Both the position numbers and the translations under genes were made by a program. The notes beneath the pieces were generated by a model. The model saw only the letters and a list, made by a program, of their open reading frames with translations, ran no database searches and was not told the origin of the DNA. A DNA stretch of 58,374 nt, from positions 258,799 to 317,172 of the forward strand of contig MU277690.1 in NCBI GenBank assembly GCA_022385805.1, in the 5' to 3' direction. Shown piece by piece: positions 55,437 through 58,374 of this stretch. How positions within the stretch are numbered: the first letter of the stretch is position 1; each line of letters opens with the position of its first letter. This DNA is from Pilatotrama ljubarskyi (taxonomy: Eukaryota; Basidiomycota; Agaricomycetes; Polyporales; Polyporaceae).

Positions 55437-57320
55437 CTACTCGCGAGTGCGATACTGATATCCAATGGTTATTGAGGGATTGGGCTTGTTCCGCTGATGC
55501 ACGTTGGTCTTGGGCATAGTTCGGCATGTTTCGGTATACTCGACTGCATGCACCCACTCCAGGGCCACGTGAAGGCAAGCCTTTGCATACAAGACATAGC
55601 GATCATCTGGTTGAAGGCGCTGCAGCTTGAAGAGAGAAAGTGCATGAGTGAGGAACTTGGGGAGTTCCTTGCTAGGCAGGCACCACACATCAGGAACAGG
55701 TGTGTGGTCCAGTGTGCACATCCAGCAGATCAGAGTGCGCATGCTCTGATCAATTGTGTTGCGGACCAAACGGGAACGAGGATCACTTTCAAGGTGCCGG
55801 TTGACAATCTTGATAGCTGAGCTGAGGAGGCACTCAACTTCATCAGAGTTGACCTCTTCCTCATCATCAAGCTGGGAGTGAAAAGCTATAATCAGTACCA
55901 GACAGGTAATTTTGCAAATCAAACTGTAAATACAAACATCAAAACCAGCACCACCTGTCGCACCCATACAGAGAATGCCATCATGCCCAGTTGGTGGGGC
56001 TTTGTCTGGAGACAATGAGATCTTACGTAGTATTGAGTAAGGTAAGGGCAACACGGTCTGGGCAACTAGCACTTACTGACTCGAGAGCCACCTGCGCTCA
56101 GAATCTCAATGTCAGAGTCATCCAGGTCTGGACGCTCTGAGCGTGTGACAGGGTAGATGATCAGTCGGCCTCTTGCATACATTGCAGCCAAGCATGGGAA
56201 CACATTGTTTCTGGTGGCGGTGCAATCACGCCATTAATCAGAACGGTATAGAAGGAATATGATACCACTCCGCAGTCGGCCACTGAGATGGTGGCAGCTT
56301 GGCAACAGCCTGTACGAGGTGTTTACAGAGCAGATGTGAGTGGTACTTCTGTGCACCGCAGTCACATGTCCAGGTTTCGACATTCATGGTGTATGCTCTG
56401 CGAACTGGGACCTTCTCTAGACGTTTCCATGCACTTTTGAGCACAGCCTGGGTATGGGAAAGCGACGGGACTTAGCCCTTGCATGAGTCCTCGAGGAGCT
56501 CTTGGAGGGTGAGCCGGTAATGTGGCAAGGTCTTTGTGATGATTGCATAGAGTGTGAGATCAATCGGAGGGTGGTTGTAGCGGTGGAGGACAAAGTGCTT
56601 GATGCTCCACCAGAGGGCCTCAACAACCATTGTTGTGTGCTTCTGTGGAATGCTCACTGCATATGCAGAGCGTGCCCAGAGTTTCCAGCAAGGACGGCTA
56701 GACCATGAGCTCCACAGGTAAGCCCAGACATCAGCCAGGTTATTCCTGTAGCAGTCATGATACATCTCGTTGACTGCATCTTGACAGATATCTTCAGCAG
56801 AGCGCGCTTTGCCATGGCGTTCCGGAAGCAATGAGTGTTGACAGGCGTGCTTAGCGAAGAGCCGAAGGAGTAGTAGACAGTGGGGAGCAGGACAGAAATG
56901 GTAGCCAGAGGTCCGTGGCTCAGGTTCCGAGGAAGTGGAACCTTGTGTGACATTAGTTTTGTCCTCAGCAATGAATGTCACCTTGCAGCGGTAATTGTCT
57001 TCTTCATCCATCTCTGAGATGATCTCATCTTCCCACACTCTGCAGTCTTTCCACTGGTTCTCGTCCTCCAACTCCTCCCCTGCTTCCTCGCACTGCACCC
57101 AGTGGTGGTCCTCATCACTCTCATCTCCCTCAGACACCCAACCAGAGTCCGCTTCAATGCCCACTGCAGATGGCGGAAGCTGCGACAGCCTGGCCCTGTC
57201 CCCGCTCAGTTGCTCAACCTCAAAAGGGCTCGGGAGAGAGGTGCCGGATGCAGGGAATTGTGGGTGTGAGAATGGAAGGGTGCCATCTATTGTGAGACAA
57301 ACATGTGGCACAGGTTTCAC
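55437..57320 (-). pseudogene. MULE-type transposase C-terminal part with SWIM finger
   Basis: Minus-strand pieces in order. First, an acidic region (GWVSEGDESDEDHHWVQ). Then the segment that follows the catalytic domain in Mutator-like transposases of basidiomycetes: FAKHACQHSLLPERHGKA, DAVNEMYHDCYRNNLADVWA, YLWSSWSSRPCWKLWARSAY and TTMVVEALWWSIKHFVLHRY. Next is a SWIM zinc finger, TWTCDCGAQKYHSHLLCKHL, with the CxC...CxH pattern (56238-56444). Last comes a C-terminal region to the TGA near 55437. The DDE catalytic core that should precede it was not found in 57320-58374. The three frames need introns or frameshifts to join. It is a truncated, probably dead copy or a domesticated SWIM protein; the first is more likely. 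Confidence 0.7.
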
Positions 57321-57428
57321 AGGCGGCGGTGGAAGCTACAGTATCTATAGCCAGAAGTAGCATAAATTGAATAAATACCAGTTCCAGGCCCTTATCTTGC
57401 CGCTGCCCAGCAGGAATGAAATGGAGAT

Positions 57429-57470
<42 letters not shown>

Positions 57471-57471
57471 T
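57429..57471. repeat. (TAGA)n microsatellite
   Basis: About ten GATA/TAGA units just upstream of the MULE fragment. Confidence 0.95.
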
Positions 57472-58310
57472 ATTCCGAGCTTATAGTGGTGCTCAGGCCG
57501 TTTACAGCCTATGTGGCCACTACTCGGTACAGGCCAAAGCCAGCTACACTATAGTGCTGTTGAAACCTTCTGCCCATTGAAGGGAGGTGCACAGGGTACA
57601 ACCTGTTTTCTGGTGCATCATAGATGTGTTGAACTAGGCGCTTAGTAATAGCAGCATAGTCAACCGGTCGCACTTAGTCATAGGTGCTGACGCACGGACA
57701 ATAGAGTTCGTGGCTGGTAGATACTGGATAGTTCTAGCACAGCCACATGTACAGTAGTATATAAGACCGCTCTGTAGGAGCGGATCTCTAAGTCGCTTTC
57801 TACCCTCAACCACTACGTGTGCCTCTACCAAGTGCTCCACAGGTAAGCTGAGCCTAGCGGGCTTTCCGCTGCGTGCCAAGCCCTGCTCAACAAGATGACT
57901 ATGTCCACCCTGCCATACAGTTTTGGGAGGATGCAGGGATGCACATCGTCAGTTGCTCTGGCGATGGCCGAAACCCCCTCTCCCCCCCCCCGGACCCGGG
58001 GTCGGCTGGGTCCACCAGCGCCCAAAGGTGTACTACTGCTACATACAAGGGACTGAACAATGTAAGGCAGGCGACATCCGGTAGCGGTGCTTGAGGCCAG
58101 TCATGGTACTGAGTGGTGCGGGTGAATACAGAGGTAGGGGTGGCAGTTGAGTTGAGTAAGACTTGGACGGAGATGGAAGGTGGCGTGTCCTGTGACACTG
58201 ACCTGTCAGGGAGGTGAGCCTGATAATAACGTAGTAGACAGCGGAGAAGAAAGAAGAAAGAGAGGGGGAAGGTAGCAGAAAGAAGGATGGAAGAGAGGTG
58301 GATGGCAAGC
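57472..58310. other. No supportable gene
   Basis: Short conflicting frames, a run of ten or more C near 57981-57991 and a purine-rich stretch from 58240 on. No missing MULE catalytic domain could be found here. Confidence 0.4.
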
Positions 58311-58374
58311 AAGGAAAAGGAAAAGGAAAAGGAAAAGGAAAAGGAAAAGGAAAAGGAAAAGGAAAAGGAAAAGG
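58311..58374. repeat. (AAAAGG)n simple repeat at the window end
   Basis: At least ten perfect AAAAGG units run to the last base. It differs from the common fungal telomere unit TTAGGG. Confidence 0.95.

Noticed and set aside
58311..58374. Telomere at the window end
   Set aside because: The unit is AAAAGG, not the TTAGGG type usual in these fungi, and no subtelomeric helicase or similar gene lies nearby.

Overview
The window looks like a transposon-rich, gene-poor stretch of a basidiomycete genome, most likely an Agaricomycete. The evidence is the gene structure and the content. Recognisable host-type genes are split by introns of about 48-57 bp with GT(A/G)/AG borders, and the protein families (WC-2-like PAS/GATA factor, JmjC demethylase, SUN protein, Ty3/gypsy chromovirus, pogo, Tc1/mariner and SWIM-type MULE transposases) fit such a fungus. 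No rRNA, tRNA, CRISPR array or bacterial-type operon was seen. Everything is read by eye; no similarity search was run.

Layout. 0-8.4 kb: a decayed Ty3/gypsy copy (about 1.1-3.5 kb), a fragment of another gypsy integrase, then sequence with no supportable gene. 8.5-10 kb: a spliced WD40-like gene. 10.65-12 kb: a cluster of GATCGA motifs and a degraded small gene. 12.9-14.2 kb: the 3' part of a chromodomain gypsy element on the minus strand. 14.9-17.4 kb: a JmjC-domain gene on the minus strand with one frameshift. 17.8-20 kb: a gag-like relic carrying a 53-bp insertion that leaves a 10-bp direct repeat. 20.7-22.1 kb: a SUN-domain gene. 23.6-27 kb: a gypsy element whose RT/RNase H section is deleted, so that protease abuts integrase. 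27-33.8 kb: a nested pair of DNA transposons. 38.8-42.5 kb: two divergently transcribed host-type genes, a PAS protein with two GATA fingers and a PHD-like protein with a possible CHAT-type protease domain, with GATCGA motifs between them. 44-52.7 kb: the best preserved gypsy element (gag, protease, RT/RNase H, integrase), broken by two solo LTRs with perfect 5-bp target duplications. 52.9-58.4 kb: a DNA-transposon end relic, a third solo LTR, a MULE transposase fragment with a SWIM finger, and simple repeats.

The most striking structure is at 27-33.8 kb. A pogo-type element (26996-33777, TA target duplication) contains a complete 4183-bp Tc1/mariner-type element (29165-33347, TA duplication, 67-bp identical terminal inverted repeats). 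Removing the inner element and one TA rejoins an open frame that appears to be the first exon of the pogo transposase. The inner element carries two convergent genes: a transposase without visible breaks (about 323 aa after splicing) and a second multi-exon gene of unknown function. A two-gene Tc1/mariner element of this kind is the best candidate here for a previously undescribed system.

A second point of interest is the WC-2-like locus. It has PAS plus tandem GATA fingers, each split by a 53-bp intron at the same codon position, and GATCGA motifs like those used by the white-collar light complex lie in the shared upstream region.
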